A DNA stretch of 64,000 nucleotides from Byssothecium circinans (taxonomy: Eukaryota > Ascomycota > Dothideomycetes > Pleosporales > Massarinaceae), in NCBI GenBank assembly GCA_010015675.1, contig ML977015.1, positions 145,450 to 209,449 of the forward strand. Direction: 5' to 3'. The position numbers were made by a program, and so were the translations under genes. Under the pieces are notes generated by a model. That model had not been told where the DNA came from. It searched no databases and saw nothing but the letters and a program-made list of their open reading frames with translations. Positions within the stretch are counted from its first letter, which is position 1. Each line of letters starts with the position of its first letter. This document shows positions 1 through 11,778 of this stretch, one piece after another.

Positions 1-371
1 GGACTAAGGCGAGCTTTGAAGCCATGCCTGAATGGCTACGCCCAGAGCCATTGCAGCTGGAGAAACCGCATGCCTCGTGGATCGACAGGATCCCTTGGCC
101 GAAAGTACGAATATATCTAATTGGTCATCCAGAAGTCAAGTACGATGATTTTGCGAGCGCTTATAGTTCGAGTTTCAACGTGAAGTGGGACTACGATCCG
201 CGACACGTTATCATTACAACCGGCAGTGGAGAGGGCGCGGGGATCCTGATTAATCCGATTTATGAGGAGCACGTGAGGCAGTTGAGGAATTGGACCGTTG
301 AGGGTGTGTTTCGGAGGAGATTTCCCGAGATGACGGAGATTATTGATGCGCAAGGGAAGACTGAGAAGTGA
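1..371 (+). CDS. DUF3425 domain protein, 3' part (5' end outside window)
   Basis: The frame is open from the left edge (first full codon at base 3), so the gene starts outside the window. The visible C-terminal part holds the pattern RPEPLQL..PH..WID.IPWP..R followed by a region ending in W.VEGVFRRRFPEM, which fits the DUF3425 domain. In fungi this domain is usually the C-terminal half of bZIP-like or orphan regulators; no bZIP is visible here because the N-terminus is missing. The frame stops at 369-371. A GTGAGA donor at 368, a TAACTGAC-type branch sequence and a GCAG acceptor at 441-444 would instead splice to a second exon ending at 595, so the true C-terminus is uncertain. The family assignment rests on pattern memory and is moderately secure. 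Confidence 0.7.
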   Translation, partial: TKASFEAMPEWLRPEPLQLEKPHASWIDRIPWPKVRIYLIGHPEVKYDDFASAYSSSFNVKWDYDPRHVIITTGSGEGAGILINPIYEEHVRQLRNWTVEGVFRRRFPEMTEIIDAQGKTEK

Positions 372-730
372 GATTTTTGCTGCTGGGGGGAGGGAGGAGG
401 AAAGAGCTGGGTGACTGACTTGACTAACTGACTGAGTGGTGCAGGAATGCAGGGTCGCTGGATAATATTATGAATCCGATGCCATTGCCTCGGTATGCGA
501 TACGAAAGAGCTTCACCTATATGAGGAAGCTCGAAATTGCTAGGACAACTTACTGGAGACTCTCATTAAGACTCCTTGGATACGTCGCGGGATAAATGAA
601 GGAGTTATACGCCCATTCAACCCACGACAGTCCATGTAATATCAGATGTACAAGTACTTCGCGCATTCGCTGATTGCGATCTACCAACAACATCCATCTG
701 GAGTACGATCAGGGACACATAACCAATCCA
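372..730. other. Intergenic, convergent gene ends
   Basis: This is the space between the 3' ends of the DUF3425 gene and the GNAT gene. Its first part may be an intron and last exon of the DUF3425 gene (possible exon 445-595). I see no other feature in it. Confidence 0.4.
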
Positions 731-1647
731 TCAACTCGCAAGCCCACCCTCCACCTGGCTCGCCACGACCTCGACATCGACCTTCTCGACTTTCCTCTCC
801 TCGGGCTCCTCCCTCGTCCCATCGCCCGTCCCATATTCCTCCTCCGTCAACACCCTCGGCCCCCTTCTAACCATGTTCACCGCCCCCTGCGGCACAAACC
901 CTTTATGGATATACACAGCCCTCGCCGTCACCGCACTCTCCAAGTACATCGGCGTCACAGGGTCCGTTGCATCTGCCTGCTCAATCGCCCACTTCAACAA
1001 CTTCCCTCCCACGCCCTTCCCCTGGAACTCAGGCCATGTGAGTAAAGGGGCAAGATGCCAGTGCGGTTCGTCACCCATGACTTCGGCTCGGATTACATCG
1101 TCGCGTCCGAGTTGCCCATCCCAGGTTTCGATACTACAACCCTTCCACATTTCCTGCCATGCGGCGTCGGTGAGCGAGAGCGTGGTGCGCCAGGGATAGA
1201 AGTCAATGGCGTCGTGACGAAGCGGGTTAAAAATAGGGTTTCCGGGCGCCATCCAGCCTGCTATCCCGACGACCTGTTGTGTCGGCGTGTAGATTGCTTT
1301 TATCCATTTTAGTTTTGAGTCGTGGAAGGTTGGGCGCAGGCGAGAGGCGAGGCGGGCTTGTCGGAGGGTTTGATTAGGTTCGCGGATTGAAGGAGGATCC
1401 ATTTTCGTCCAGAAAGATTCGGGGAATGAGCGGTAGAGACCTTCTGCCTGGGAGTCATTGTTACGAGGTGTAAGGAATGAAACGATGGCGTTGGTGGACG
1501 TACGATATAGTCGACATCATCTTCGACGCAGAGTTCGACGCGGATTTCAGAGTCTGGGAGTCGCGCGGATGGTTCGACGGGTTGCGTCTGCTCATACCCT
1601 GGAGTTGTTATGGGGACTTTTATAAAGGTGGCTTTGTATTCTGCCAT
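731..1647 (-). CDS. GNAT-family N-acetyltransferase (2 exons)
   Basis: Predicted 286-residue protein from exons 1647-1504 and 1447-731. The 56-nt intron begins GTACGT and ends CCCAG; removing it joins VEDDVDYI to AEGLYRSFPESFW in frame, the usual start of the fungal members of this family. Acetyl-CoA binding motif A is visible near residues 190-215 (WPEFQGKGVGGKLLKWAIEQ), followed by YLESAVTARAVYIHKGF, the usual GNAT end with a conserved Tyr and a KGF turn. The last 35 residues are charged and of low complexity. The protein should transfer acetyl from acetyl-CoA to an amine; the substrate cannot be read from sequence. No signal peptide is seen, so a cytosolic location is inferred. It faces the DUF3433 gene across a 0.74-kb divergent promoter region. 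Confidence 0.85.
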
Positions 1648-2389
1648 CTTGTCTTTCGAAACGTGGGTGGGGATATTGATGTCGTGTAAATCGGCGTGAT
1701 ATGGAGGGGTAGCTTGTATATAAATTGTTGTTCAAGCCACCTAGCGTCACAGCGATCGACACATGCTTTACCCGCCATGGGGGGGATTCATGCGGAGTTC
1801 GGATATCATATATTGTAGGTTAATTCCGTCTTACAGTAGCAATGAGCGGCCAATCGTCTTGAAGAGATGATGGACTTGGTAGACGTAAAGATCTAGCCTG
1901 TGATGGTTAGGGCAGAGAATGAAAGGTTAGACGAGCTATGATGATAAGGAACCGGTCGGACAAGGTCGAATAAGCCAAGAGGGTCGGGATGGGGATGGGA
2001 TGGGATGATATGGGATGATATGGGATGGTGGGGAGAGGTGCGTGCCGGTGGTCCAAGCTTTGCCGCGGCTCACGATGAGCCGCTCATCTGGCACCACATC
2101 ACACTCGCTAAGACAACTCACAGCTTGCTCAAACAGCGAACAAACCAGATATCTCTTGAATCAATATACTTTCCACTCGATAAGACTGTTTCAGCCGTGC
2201 CTATCACACCAATGACTTCTCTGTGACAAGTGAACTTTTGGTGGCAGGACCCAGCCCCCCCAACCACCCCCCATGCGGCACCACCGTAGCGTCCAGTAAA
2301 TTGTACAAAACTGACCTCCAGACCTTCAGCAGTCTAACCATGCCATCATTCCGCATACAGGCCCTCTTTAGTCATATTTCTGCGCGACT
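1648..2389. promoter_or_regulatory. Divergent intergenic region, GNAT / DUF3433 genes
   Basis: The starts of the two flanking genes point away from each other, so this 742-bp stretch must hold both promoters. It contains an imperfect GGGATG/GATATGGGATG repeat tract (about 1986-2035). No clear TATA box was seen for either gene. Confidence 0.5.
1986..2035. repeat. Imperfect GGGATG microsatellite
   Basis: A run of GGGATG, GGGATGATAT and similar units lies in the divergent promoter region. It is G-rich on the plus strand and has the irregular period of a decaying simple repeat. Confidence 0.7.
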
Positions 2390-5114
2390 ATGAGCTTGGA
2401 GCCCGAATTCGAGCTCAAGCATACCAACGGTAAGTCTTGCGCGCCCCACTCAGCACCAGACGGAACCATTCACTGACAAACGCGATTCCACAGTCAGTCG
2501 CCCGCGTCTTTCGCACTCGGCATCTCAGCAGAGCATTGCTACCTCCCAGGCCGCGAGCGAGGGCTACTACAGCCTCTCCGAGAACACGAATTCGTCCAGC
2601 GAGAGTGGCGACGTGAAGCCCTCCCACTACCACACACCGCCTTCCCACAACCGCACGCCTGCCCAGAGCAATGAGCGTCTGCACCACGCCGATATACCGA
2701 CAACATCATTGAGGGGAGTTGGCGTGCCTCGCCACACCGATCAACGCCCCGTTTCGACTATTGTGGAGGAGAGACCAGAGACACAGGAGGGAAGACAGTC
2801 GCTGAGGCGGTCCGGCATGGACTCAGACTCGCTGGCGACGACGCCGGGACAGGACAACACGCCATACATCCGCTTTGCTATCGACCAGCTCACGCGCGAT
2901 GAGGAGGTGCGGGGGAGTCGTATGTACCCGATAGAGCACGAGGGCCAGCAGCAGGCACCACAAGAGGCGACGGATGAGGAGTACGACAGTGAGAGTGAAG
3001 AATACCCAGTCGAGCGGATAGTGTCAGATGACAGCTTGGGGTACATGCGGCAAGAGGGGAGAACGCAGCAGCGACTATCGCAGTACCAGCATCCGCCCCA
3101 GAGCCAAAGGCAATCACCACACACACACCGCAGTGGCCACTCCACCGCAAAATTAGTCGCAAATCACACGCCAACCCCGGCTCGAGAGCAAAAGGATGTA
3201 TTCATTGCCCACGAGAACCATAATGCGCCACTCGACTTCCTGCCGGCCATCCTACGGCCTCTCTCACTTGCCCTCTTCACACTTGTGTGCCTATTGATGC
3301 TCGGCGCCCTCATCTTTTGCGCAGTTTATTCGAACCGCGACAATGGCATTGGTCTGTGGGACTACGTGGCCTTTGGTGACGATCGCTACTTCGTCTTCGA
3401 ATACCTACCCACGATGCTCGGCGCGTTCGTCTTCCTCTGGCTCATCCAAGTGCAGACGGCGCTGCAACGAATTGTGCCTTTCATCTCGATGGTCTCTGAA
3501 CGGTCTTACCAGCGATCGGAAGCCATCTTCCTCCAACTCTACCCGATGCAATTCTTGTTCCCAAGATTGGAGTACTTCAAAGCTGGTCAACCTTTGGTCG
3601 GTGGCTGCTACATTATTTTCTGGCTCTTTGGCTGGACGATACCCCTTCTCGCGTCTGCATTCAACGTACGTTACGACAATGCTACGAATCTATGGCGATG
3701 GGTTGCTGTGCAAGGCGTCATTTGGACCACCGTAACGCTGTACTTATTGCTGGTGCTGGCATTATTGACGCTTTTCGTCTTCCTACGCAATAGAACTGGG
3801 CTCAAGTGGGACCCTAGATCATTGGCCGACATCATTGCGCTTCTCGAGCGCTCGAATGTGGTGAAAGAATACGCAAAGTCGGAGACGTTCGAGAAGAAGG
3901 ACTGGGATTGCTTAAAGGGTAGATCCGGCAGACTCGGATACTGGAGCACGACGAGGCAGCCGAACGACCTCTTCCATGGCTTTGGTGAAGAGGGAGCATC
4001 CGCCCGAAGCTTTTCGATTAAGGATGGCCGCATCAGGGAGACTTCAGTTCCCACTACAGTTCGCAAAAGCCACCGTCCCAGCGACTTTTCGATTCGGATG
4101 GACATCCGTGACAAGGCGGTTCGCCATCGATATCTGCCCTGGTATCTACGCGATTCATCAATCATTGCCTGGATCGTCACCGGCCTCGTTCTCTTCGTCG
4201 CATTTATGGTTGTGAGCTTTCTCAACAGCGCCATCCGTTTGGGCTTCCTACCTCAGGTCTTTGCACGGACTGACGCCGGAGGCTTTTCGGCCTCGAACTT
4301 CCTGTACAGCTTCGTTCCAGCTTTGATCGGTCACTTCCTCTTCCTCGTTATCTTGACATTTGACTATAGCTTCCGCGCTCTCCGACCCTACATTTCCCTC
4401 TCGTCCAAGGGCGGCGCAACAGCCGAAGCCTCGCTCCTCGTTGACTATTCATGCCGATTCCCTCTTTCAGTTACCTTCTCGGCACTAGAGAACCAGCACT
4501 ACCAGAATGCGGTCCTCTCGCTCATCTCCTTTTGCTCCATCACTCTGCCTATCCTCGCTGGTGGATGTTTTTGGACGCAGTGGTACCCCGAAGCACAAGT
4601 CGTACGCGTCGCTGCTAACCTCCCCGGTTACTATGCTCTGTGCTTCTTCTTAGCGCTGTACGCTACCAGCCTCATCGCCTTGTGGCCAGGACGCGGTCGC
4701 GCAGCTCTTCCACACGAAAGCAACAGCTTCGCCGAAATCATCAGCTGGGTCTACCAATCCCCCATCCTCACCGACCGAGCCTTCAACCGTCCGCAAACGA
4801 AACCTGAGCTCGTCGCGAGACTGATGGGATCTGCGTACCTCGAACGTACATGGGCGCAATCTCTAACCTCGCTACTTCGGCCTTCGCGAGACAATCTGCG
4901 TACTGATTTGGCGGAGAAGAAAGGCGACGTAGAGAAGGGCGGCTCGACAACGGACCCGGGGAAGATCAAATATGGGTTCGGGATCCATGTTGGTCGTGAT
5001 GGGTTGGAGCATCTGGGTATCGATCGCAAGACGAGGGGTGGGGCGAGGAGTGCGAGGGAGATGGTTATTTGGGAGGAGCAGAATCGGAAGAGTTGGGCCG
5101 GGTCGGCTGCGTGA
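2390..5114 (+). CDS. DUF3433 multi-pass membrane protein (2 exons)
   Basis: Predicted 886-residue protein: exon 2390-2429 (start MSLEPEFELKHTN), a 64-nt GTAAGT...CACAG intron with a CACTGAC branch sequence, then exon 2494-5114. Residues 1-255 are polar and disordered with many Ser/Gln/Glu. Two similar halves follow, each with about four membrane segments: about 262-285, 300-320, 345-365 and 380-402 in the first half, and four more from about 560 to 740. The second half has RALRPYISLSSKGGATAEAS followed by LVDY, matching my memory of DUF3433 repeats. Family members are fungal and of unknown function. The 4+4 layout suggests an internal duplication, which is inference. The tail after residue 750 is charged and probably cytosolic. 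Confidence 0.85.
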
Positions 5115-7100
5115 ATGACGGATCATATGCAGGGAGTAAAAGAGAGAGATGGAGTTCTATCAAGAGACTCCCCGAGGCGCAATATTCAGCGCGCATACGT
5201 ATTTAAAAAGGTGCATCAGGTGCTATGGGGGTTTGTCGGTTATGGGTCACGGATTTCACGGATTACGGGTTCACGGCATGGTATGGTATGGTATGGCATC
5301 ATGGGTTAATAGATTTTTCACGACTTCATTGACGTAATGGCGGCGAAGCATGATTGTGGCTTGTTGCGATGTACGATGTAGTATTTTTTATAGAGATGAA
5401 GGGGGGCATGGCGGGATGGTGTATGTAAAGTGGAGAGGCTGGAGACTTTATAGTGTAATTACGCGCGGGGAGAGAGGAAAGAAGATGAATATACGGTCTT
5501 GAGTTGATGTCTATCTGTGTGATATTGTATGTGATGTGGTCGACATGTGTTTGTTGTTAGTTTAAGAAGAGTCTAGAGATACGGTAAAGTGGAGATGGGG
5601 TGGCGGTTGTGGTTGTGGTGTATGCTAGATCAAGTGTTGCATTTGTAAACACTATAGCTATTCCCATACATATTGACTGCAAGCCACCAGTATACGATAC
5701 GGACAATTACAACCGCACATCCACCATCTACAGCAACCAATACCATACATTTCCAACACGACACAACCAGTCTCCTCAATCCTTCGCATCCTCCATCCCC
5801 ATTCCCCCTCCCCCTACACGGTAATCGCCGAAAAAGCCCATTCACCGACTTTCACATACAGACAGCAAGAGCATGAGAGATGTATCCCACACCCGGTCCA
5901 TCATCCTCACATCCCCCGCAGAAGCAAAGCACTTCCAAGCTTCTCACCACCTGCCCAAGCCCGTACCTCGAAACGACGGTCCCCGACATCGCATGCGCGC
6001 AAGGGAGGAGCGAGGAGCATCGATCTTCACAACCCCATGCACGCAATGCATATCGGGGGTCGCATCAGACGAACAAGACAGCAACCTGGGCGTCTGGGAT
6101 CGGAGATTCCGAGGGTTTGGCTTGATATGGGGGGCTTGGCTGCTGCTCGCTCATGGATGGGGGGTGGGGAATGTTTGAGGTGGGGCTCAAAACAGGATCT
6201 TGAGGGAGGGTCGGGAAAATTCGATCTTCTCGTGTGTGGCGTGGAATGTGCCGTAACCTGACCTGACGCAGCGTCTCGTGCAGGACGCACACCGATCAGA
6301 CTGCGGGTTTGTTTGGGGGGGTTGTATTTTTTCTCGTGGCGTTTTGTTTCGTGTGCATGGGTGGGACGTGGTGATGCGTACATTGGAGAAGATGGGGATG
6401 TATTAGAGAAAATGACTCGTTGGACCGTTCGTTCAGGGCTGTCGGATATAGTTGTAGAGCTCGCGTGGCATGTGGACTCTATGGAGACGGGACGGGACAA
6501 TCTACCGTATAGCGTAGCTGAGCCCGGGCTGGGAAAAGATGAGTAGAGAGGTTTAGGAACCAGGCGGGCGCGTGTAGCACAAGCACGCTGCATAAGTTGG
6601 AGGCGGAAAGCGGTACTGACATAAGCACTAGGCGTGGGGTAGAAGGTTAGTGATGACGGGTGGGCGTTGGCTGTTAAGAAGTGGATTACGCAATGGTAGG
6701 CACAGGTGCTACTCGTATTTCTAGGAGTGAGGAGAAAAGGAAAGAGTAACGTGAAGGTTACTAGACGGACGACAGGATGACTCGAACATGGAACGCAAGA
6801 CGGAAAGAACAAATAGGAAGCATGCTTCCGGCTCTGTGTGTGACATGTATTCACCGCCCACGCTGCAAGTCTTCCTGCCTGAATGTAGGACAAACTTCAA
6901 GGCCATTTTTGCTTTTTCTTTGTTATACAGCCGCGCGCTTATCGTGTTCTAGACTCATACGATATTAGATATTACCGATCTCATGATCTGGATGGATGAG
7001 AGATAGCCGAGCATGGAGGTCATCGGTTCAGATCCTCGAAATAGACACTGGAGGGGTGCGCTTGTATAAGCGGTATGCTCCATGGTTAAACCCGTCGTGC
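5115..7100. other. Intergenic region, nothing supported
   Basis: About 2 kb between the DUF3433 stop and the 3' end of the SET gene. Open frames exist but lack ATG starts and family resemblance. A short ATGGT repeat is near 5278-5297. This probably contains two 3' UTRs. Confidence 0.4.
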
Positions 7101-8974
7101 TCACTGTGCATTGGCAAATTTGTGCTTGTCCTTCTCCTTCTTTTCCTCGGTAGAAGCTTCCCAAACGCACCGCTCACACATGCAAAGACCTCCCAGCGCG
7201 CCAACCGCCCATTCTCTTCGCTCCTTGACCGGGAGCCTGACATCGCAGTAGTGGCTAAAGACTTCTTCGCCTTTCTTCAGTCCAGGAGACTTGCTAGCAT
7301 CACGGCCTTTCCACTCGATGGGGTGTGTCCGCGTCCAAAATCGCATGCTGCCGCACCATTCCCACGACACGTTGGGGTCGCAGGAGTGGTTTGTGAGACA
7401 CCACATTGGATGGACGGCGCCAATTTCTGGGCGCCCGTCGAGACCTTGTCGCGCGGATGCAGTACCTGATACTTGTCAGAGTAGAGTTATGAGAGAACGC
7501 GTAGATGTCGACGGACCTCGAAGTTTTGCGTAAAGTGTGTTGAAAACCCAAGTATCGTAGCGGTGACTCTGCTCGAAGATGTTGACGTCCATTTTCTCAA
7601 GTATGTGTAGCGGTCTCAGCACATTTGCTTCGAACGAGAAGGGGAGCGTCCGTGGAAGAGAACCAAAAGCATCTACATCCGGTTGCCATGCTTGTTCGAG
7701 ATTGCGGCCATGGTAGTCGCCCCATATGTACCGCACTTCTTTCAGTTCGAGAGGATGTACGTCTTGAGTCTCCGCAAGGGCAATGGCTCGTATGACGAGA
7801 AGGGTGTGCAGTGAGTCAGCGGCCTCGCTTGCGGAAACCTTTCGGTCGATATCAACGCCGCAGAGCGAGGGGTGGTAGGTATCTTGAGCGAGGTCGTGGC
7901 ACTCTTGACTGCAGAAGAAGACTTCATTGCATTCTTCGCATGAGAGGATTTCAGCTTCGGCATCTTGTTGGTTTGATAAAGGCCTGAAATGCTGATATCA
8001 GTTGCAACTCAAGGTTGTGTGGTGCCCATACGTACACACTGCATGCATCGCAGTATGAATCGTGGAGCCGTGAGACTGCGGTGAGAAGTGACTTCTCTTT
8101 CAAAATCTCTTCACCGGGGGGTATGTCAACTTTCGCGAATACACCAAGTTGCTTCACATATTTTGTCCCGGCGTTTGGAGTTGAGGATTCACTATATGGT
8201 TCGCATAAGCAGAGACACTGGCGATCGCTAATTAGCTTAAACGTACCTCAGCAAAGGTAGCTCGGCTACTTTGACTTCGAGTTTTGGTGCAATTTGGTCC
8301 AACTCATCGTTCAAGAATTGCAGCACTTCTGCTGCGAATCTGTCCGGCTCGTAGTCGTTCCATGGATATAATTCTCTACGAACACGACCTTTGTCAGGGT
8401 ATTTTTGGATATCAGCATCGTTGAAGTTCTCGCCTTTCGCCTCGAAGTATTGTTGTAGCCTCTCGATGAGCGTTGTTTGATATGCTGGAAAGGTGATGGT
8501 GTTCGGAAATGCCTTTAAAGCCCGCATGTTGTAGCTGAAAGCGCTTCGCAAGCAACCGCAGTCTATCAAGCATGGAATCAGTATATCATACCTTTTTTCG
8601 TTAGCCAATGTGCTCAAGTCGGAAACAGCAACGTACGCAGACATCAACTGATCGGTCTGGGCGATGTTAATAGCCTTTTCTTCATGGTTTCCTTTCGCTT
8701 TGGAGCTTTCGGAGTCGATATTCAAATCATTCAGTGCTGCCTCCAAGGCCTCCTCGTGAAATTCTGCCCCTTCGGCGACCTCATCTACCAGGAGAAGAGC
8801 CTTGTAAGCGTCGCTCGCGGCCAAATCCGGATACCCAAGGTTTTTATAAGCTCGTGCAAGATTGAGACGGTGTAATATGCTGTAGGGTTGATTAGGCGTC
8901 TTCTTTTGCAAGTCGAACAATTCGCTGAGCCTCGATGGGTAGGGGGATGCTGGGGAGGGATGCCCAGCGTTCAT
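7101..8974 (-). CDS. SET-domain protein with TPR-like N-terminus and MYND-type zinc cluster (4 exons)
   Basis: Predicted 571-residue protein from exons 8974-8247, 8191-8036, 7983-7517 and 7465-7101. The three introns are 55, 52 and 51 nt, with GTACGT, GTACGT and GTCCGT donors, and all phases agree. Residues 1-240 are helical with TPR-like patterns (LNLARAYKNLGYPDLAASDA). The SET domain begins with GVFAKVDIPPGEEIL and is split by a Cys/His cluster (YCDAC at about 289, CEECNEVFFCSQEC at about 308). The core NHSCDPN lies near residue 476, then GEEVFSHYCD and a post-SET-like CMCERC. This order is that of SMYD-type lysine methyltransferases, which use S-adenosylmethionine. Histone or non-histone targets cannot be told from sequence. 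It shares a 312-bp divergent promoter with the LisH-WD40 gene. Confidence 0.88.
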
Positions 8975-9286
8975 GTTGGTAGTAGGTTGTCATAAGCAGC
9001 CACTGTCATTCAATATGCGGTGCTATGTTTCACAGTTGAATGCAAACTTGCTGCGAAAGCTGGAGGGACGGGATGGGATACATGTGAGTGGGTTGATGAG
9101 TGTTCGGGATGGATTGGTGCTAGCGTCCCTGAAAAATTGTTTAAATGTTATCGATAACGCGGACCTCCATGCATCGTGATACCTCATGAGCTTTCAAGAG
9201 CCACTTCCCATAATCACGTCGCACCAAGCCCGACTGAGTGAAACGCATACTCATCAAGGGAATCAAATAATCTTCTTCTGATCATC
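8975..9286. promoter_or_regulatory. Compact divergent promoter, SET / LisH-WD40 genes
   Basis: Only 312 bp separate the two start codons, so both promoters and 5' UTRs must overlap or abut here. The start of the plus-strand gene is preceded by a pyrimidine-rich stretch. No TATA box was recognised. Confidence 0.5.
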
Positions 9287-10877
9287 ATGTTTCCTTCAGC
9301 AGCAGAGCTGGTTGCTCGCTTCTTGAGGGCCAATGACTATACCGAGGTACGTTGCGTCATCGAGGGCAGTCTGGGCTTACGGCTTCGCATTGTCGGCGTA
9401 CACGAACTGAGCGGCTTGATGAAGATGTGGAGAGAAAAATCTCTTTGGAACTCGATATCCTTTCAAGGTGCTGACAGCCGTACAGACACTAAACGCCTTC
9501 ATCCGGGAGGCGGGGCTTCCCTCTGATACAGGAAGTGCCTCTGGAAGCAAAATCTCCATCGAACAAATCCTCCAAGAAAAGAAGACTTTTGATCTAAGTC
9601 TTAACTTTGAAAAGCTCGGGGTTCAGGACGAACATCGTGGTTGGCTTGTGCTTGGTAAGTCTTTGAAAGCTCGAGACTGTCGCATAAGGCTCATGATAAG
9701 CCCAGCTCCCACCAAGCCTTCAGTCCTTGCTTCAATCCCTACGAAGTCAAACATCCTCAACGTGGCTTTGGTCAAATGCAAACTGCCGTCCAAGTCTGAG
9801 CCGTATGAATACTACGCCGCGACTACGGCTGACCGGCGATTACATTTGTTTGACCCTACTGTGCCGTCTCTGCCTCTGATTCAGTCATACACTAGCTTTG
9901 TGGACTCGCCCATTCTGGATTTTGTGGTGTTTAAGTCCAAGTTTTTACTTACAGCCTCCATGTCTGGCAGGTTGTTGCTTTACAACACCGAGACCGACCA
10001 AGTCCTGGACGAGCGGAAAGACCAGACGAAGTACATTGTCAAATTAGCCGCATGGTCGGAAAACTCGTCTATACTTCTAGCAAGCGCTGGTTGGGACTCG
10101 AAAGTCTTACTCTATCGATTCGATATCGATGAGGAGCACCCACTTCTCGGACAGCCCATAGCAACAATCAACTTGTCGAGCATCCCAGAAACCTTATCGT
10201 TCATACAGTCCCCGGAAACCATGAAACCGATCATACTTCTCAGTCGAAAGGACTCTACATTTCTCTATTACTACTCTGTGCCATTGCCCGGGGAGAATCA
10301 AATCAAACTTCTCGGACGCCAGAACCTAGCACCTCATTCGAATGCATGGATTTCCTTCACACCGTCAGATGTCCAGCTCTCTCCACATGACGCTTCACTC
10401 GTCGCTGTAGCAACCTCTTCTACGCCGCACATGAAGCTCATTGTAGTGAGATTGCTCATTCCACTGGAGAGCACTGACAGGGACCCTGATCCAGACCGTG
10501 ACTCAGTCACGCCGATTACACAAGCTTCGCAAGCTCGTGCCAATTTATTGGTTCAGGATCGCGAGGAGGCAGCCATGAGCATAAATGTCAGTACTATGGC
10601 ACCCCAGTCAGCTTATTCAACTCCACGATTAGTCTGGCGCCCGGACGGCTCCGGAATATGGGTTAGTTCGGATGACGGAGTTATTCGAGGCTTTGAATCG
10701 ACGACTGGAAAGCAAATTGTGGCTCTTGAAGGTCATGAACCTGGATCGAAAATCCGTTGTCTTTGGGCTGGTCGAGTGCAAAAACCTTCGGATAATAACA
10801 CGCATGCATCTTATGGCGAGGAATGCCTTCTGACTGGAGGATTTGATAAGGAGCTCATTTCCTGGGGTATTCCTTAA
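9287..10877 (+). CDS. LisH and WD40-repeat protein (3 exons)
   Basis: Predicted 466-residue protein from exons 9287-9346, 9486-9654 and 9706-10877. Intron 1 (139 nt, GTACGT...ACAG) splits a LisH motif: SAAELVARFLRANDYTE joins TLNAFIREAGLP. Intron 2 is 51 nt (GTAAGT...CCCAG), a multiple of three with no stop, and removing it gives WLVLAPTKPSVL, as expected for the family. The rest reads as degenerate WD40 blades (for example ILLASAGWDSKVLLYRFD, and WVSSDDGVIRGFESTTGKQI followed by VALEGHE), ending in LLTGGFDKELISWGIP. LisH motifs mediate dimerisation and WD40 propellers bind proteins, so an adaptor role is inferred. The exact complex is not known to me. Confidence 0.85.
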
Positions 10878-11778
10878 GCAGTTATTGGTACCCAGCTCTC
10901 TATTGCCTCACAGCGTTCGCATACACCACGCTAGCGGCAAGGGATTCCTCGGCAATCTTTTTTGTGCGCCTCAAAACAATGAAGATGGCCATTCGTCTCG
11001 TGCTCTGGAGGCTTGGTTAAATTCAGGGATTTAGCTGAATTTACCTGTCAGATTTGTCCATTGCCATGTGCAAGGAGATGCACGGCCCCGTCTCATACAG
11101 CAAGTACACCCAAAGACACACTCCACTATCGCTGAAGGAGCCAAGTCTTACCATATTGTCTTCTGAAACAGCTCTTTCTGATCCGGGATGTCCTCCGGTT
11201 CATTTGCAGACACGGCTCATTTTCACCCTTCAAGCCATGCCGCTAGCCAATTACGCCACGCCTCCCCAAGAACCAGCCACAGTTCTTAACACCACCACTC
11301 GACGAGTATGTGATCAGGCAAGTCAATCAATGCATCATCTGTCATGCACGTTTTAGAACCTGGCTTACTGAACACTTTACTTTTATACAAAAAACATCCG
11401 CATTAGGGCTAACAGCCTACACACAGCCATCCTACGTCGATCTTTAGCCCTTGCCAAGGGAATCCATTCATCCTAAAGCTTTCTTTTAGCTCCCGTCGCG
11501 GCCCCGGGAGGATCATCCATTCCCTGGACTAGCTAGAATCGCTCGTGGGGATCCATGCCACCACGATGGGGCGAGTCAGGTGCAGGAGCTCGGAACCATC
11601 TGTGAACAGATATAAAGGCTTTACGACACGACCTTAGTCTCAAACACGCAGAACTTGTTCATCGTTTTCGAAGATTTATCGTCTTCATCAGCAAATATAT
11701 ATCATCATTCTCCTCGCCGCAATATTTTGCCAACTCCTTGAAGCGCATTGCGGAAGTGCTTCTACTACAACTTTCAAC
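10878..11778. promoter_or_regulatory. Intergenic region upstream of the RRM gene
   Basis: 901 bp between two plus-strand genes: the 3' UTR of the LisH-WD40 gene and the promoter of the RRM gene. A TATAAAG element lies at 11611-11617, 162 bp before the start codon. Confidence 0.45.
11611..11617 (+). promoter_or_regulatory. Possible TATA box of the RRM gene
   Basis: TATAAAG lies about 160 bp upstream of the ATG at 11779 and is followed by a T- and C-rich leader. The position suits a TATA box with a 130-nt 5' UTR, but no transcript evidence is available. Confidence 0.4.

Noticed and set aside
1444..1504. Frameshift in the GNAT gene
   Set aside because: The frame change is explained by a 56-nt intron with GTACGT and CCCAG borders and a smooth protein junction.
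3671..4234. 187-codon frame antisense to the DUF3433 gene
   Set aside because: It lies wholly within the coding exon of a well-supported membrane protein and mirrors its codon bias.
6027..6893. 288-codon open frame on the minus strand
   Set aside because: It starts at TTG with no ATG near its beginning, has erratic Ser/Pro/His-rich composition, and resembles no family. It is likely chance in GC-balanced DNA.
7005..7045. tRNA-like motifs (TAGCCGAGCATGG and GGTTCAGATCC)
   Set aside because: The two boxes are only about 20 bp apart and no acceptor stem or anticodon arm can be drawn.
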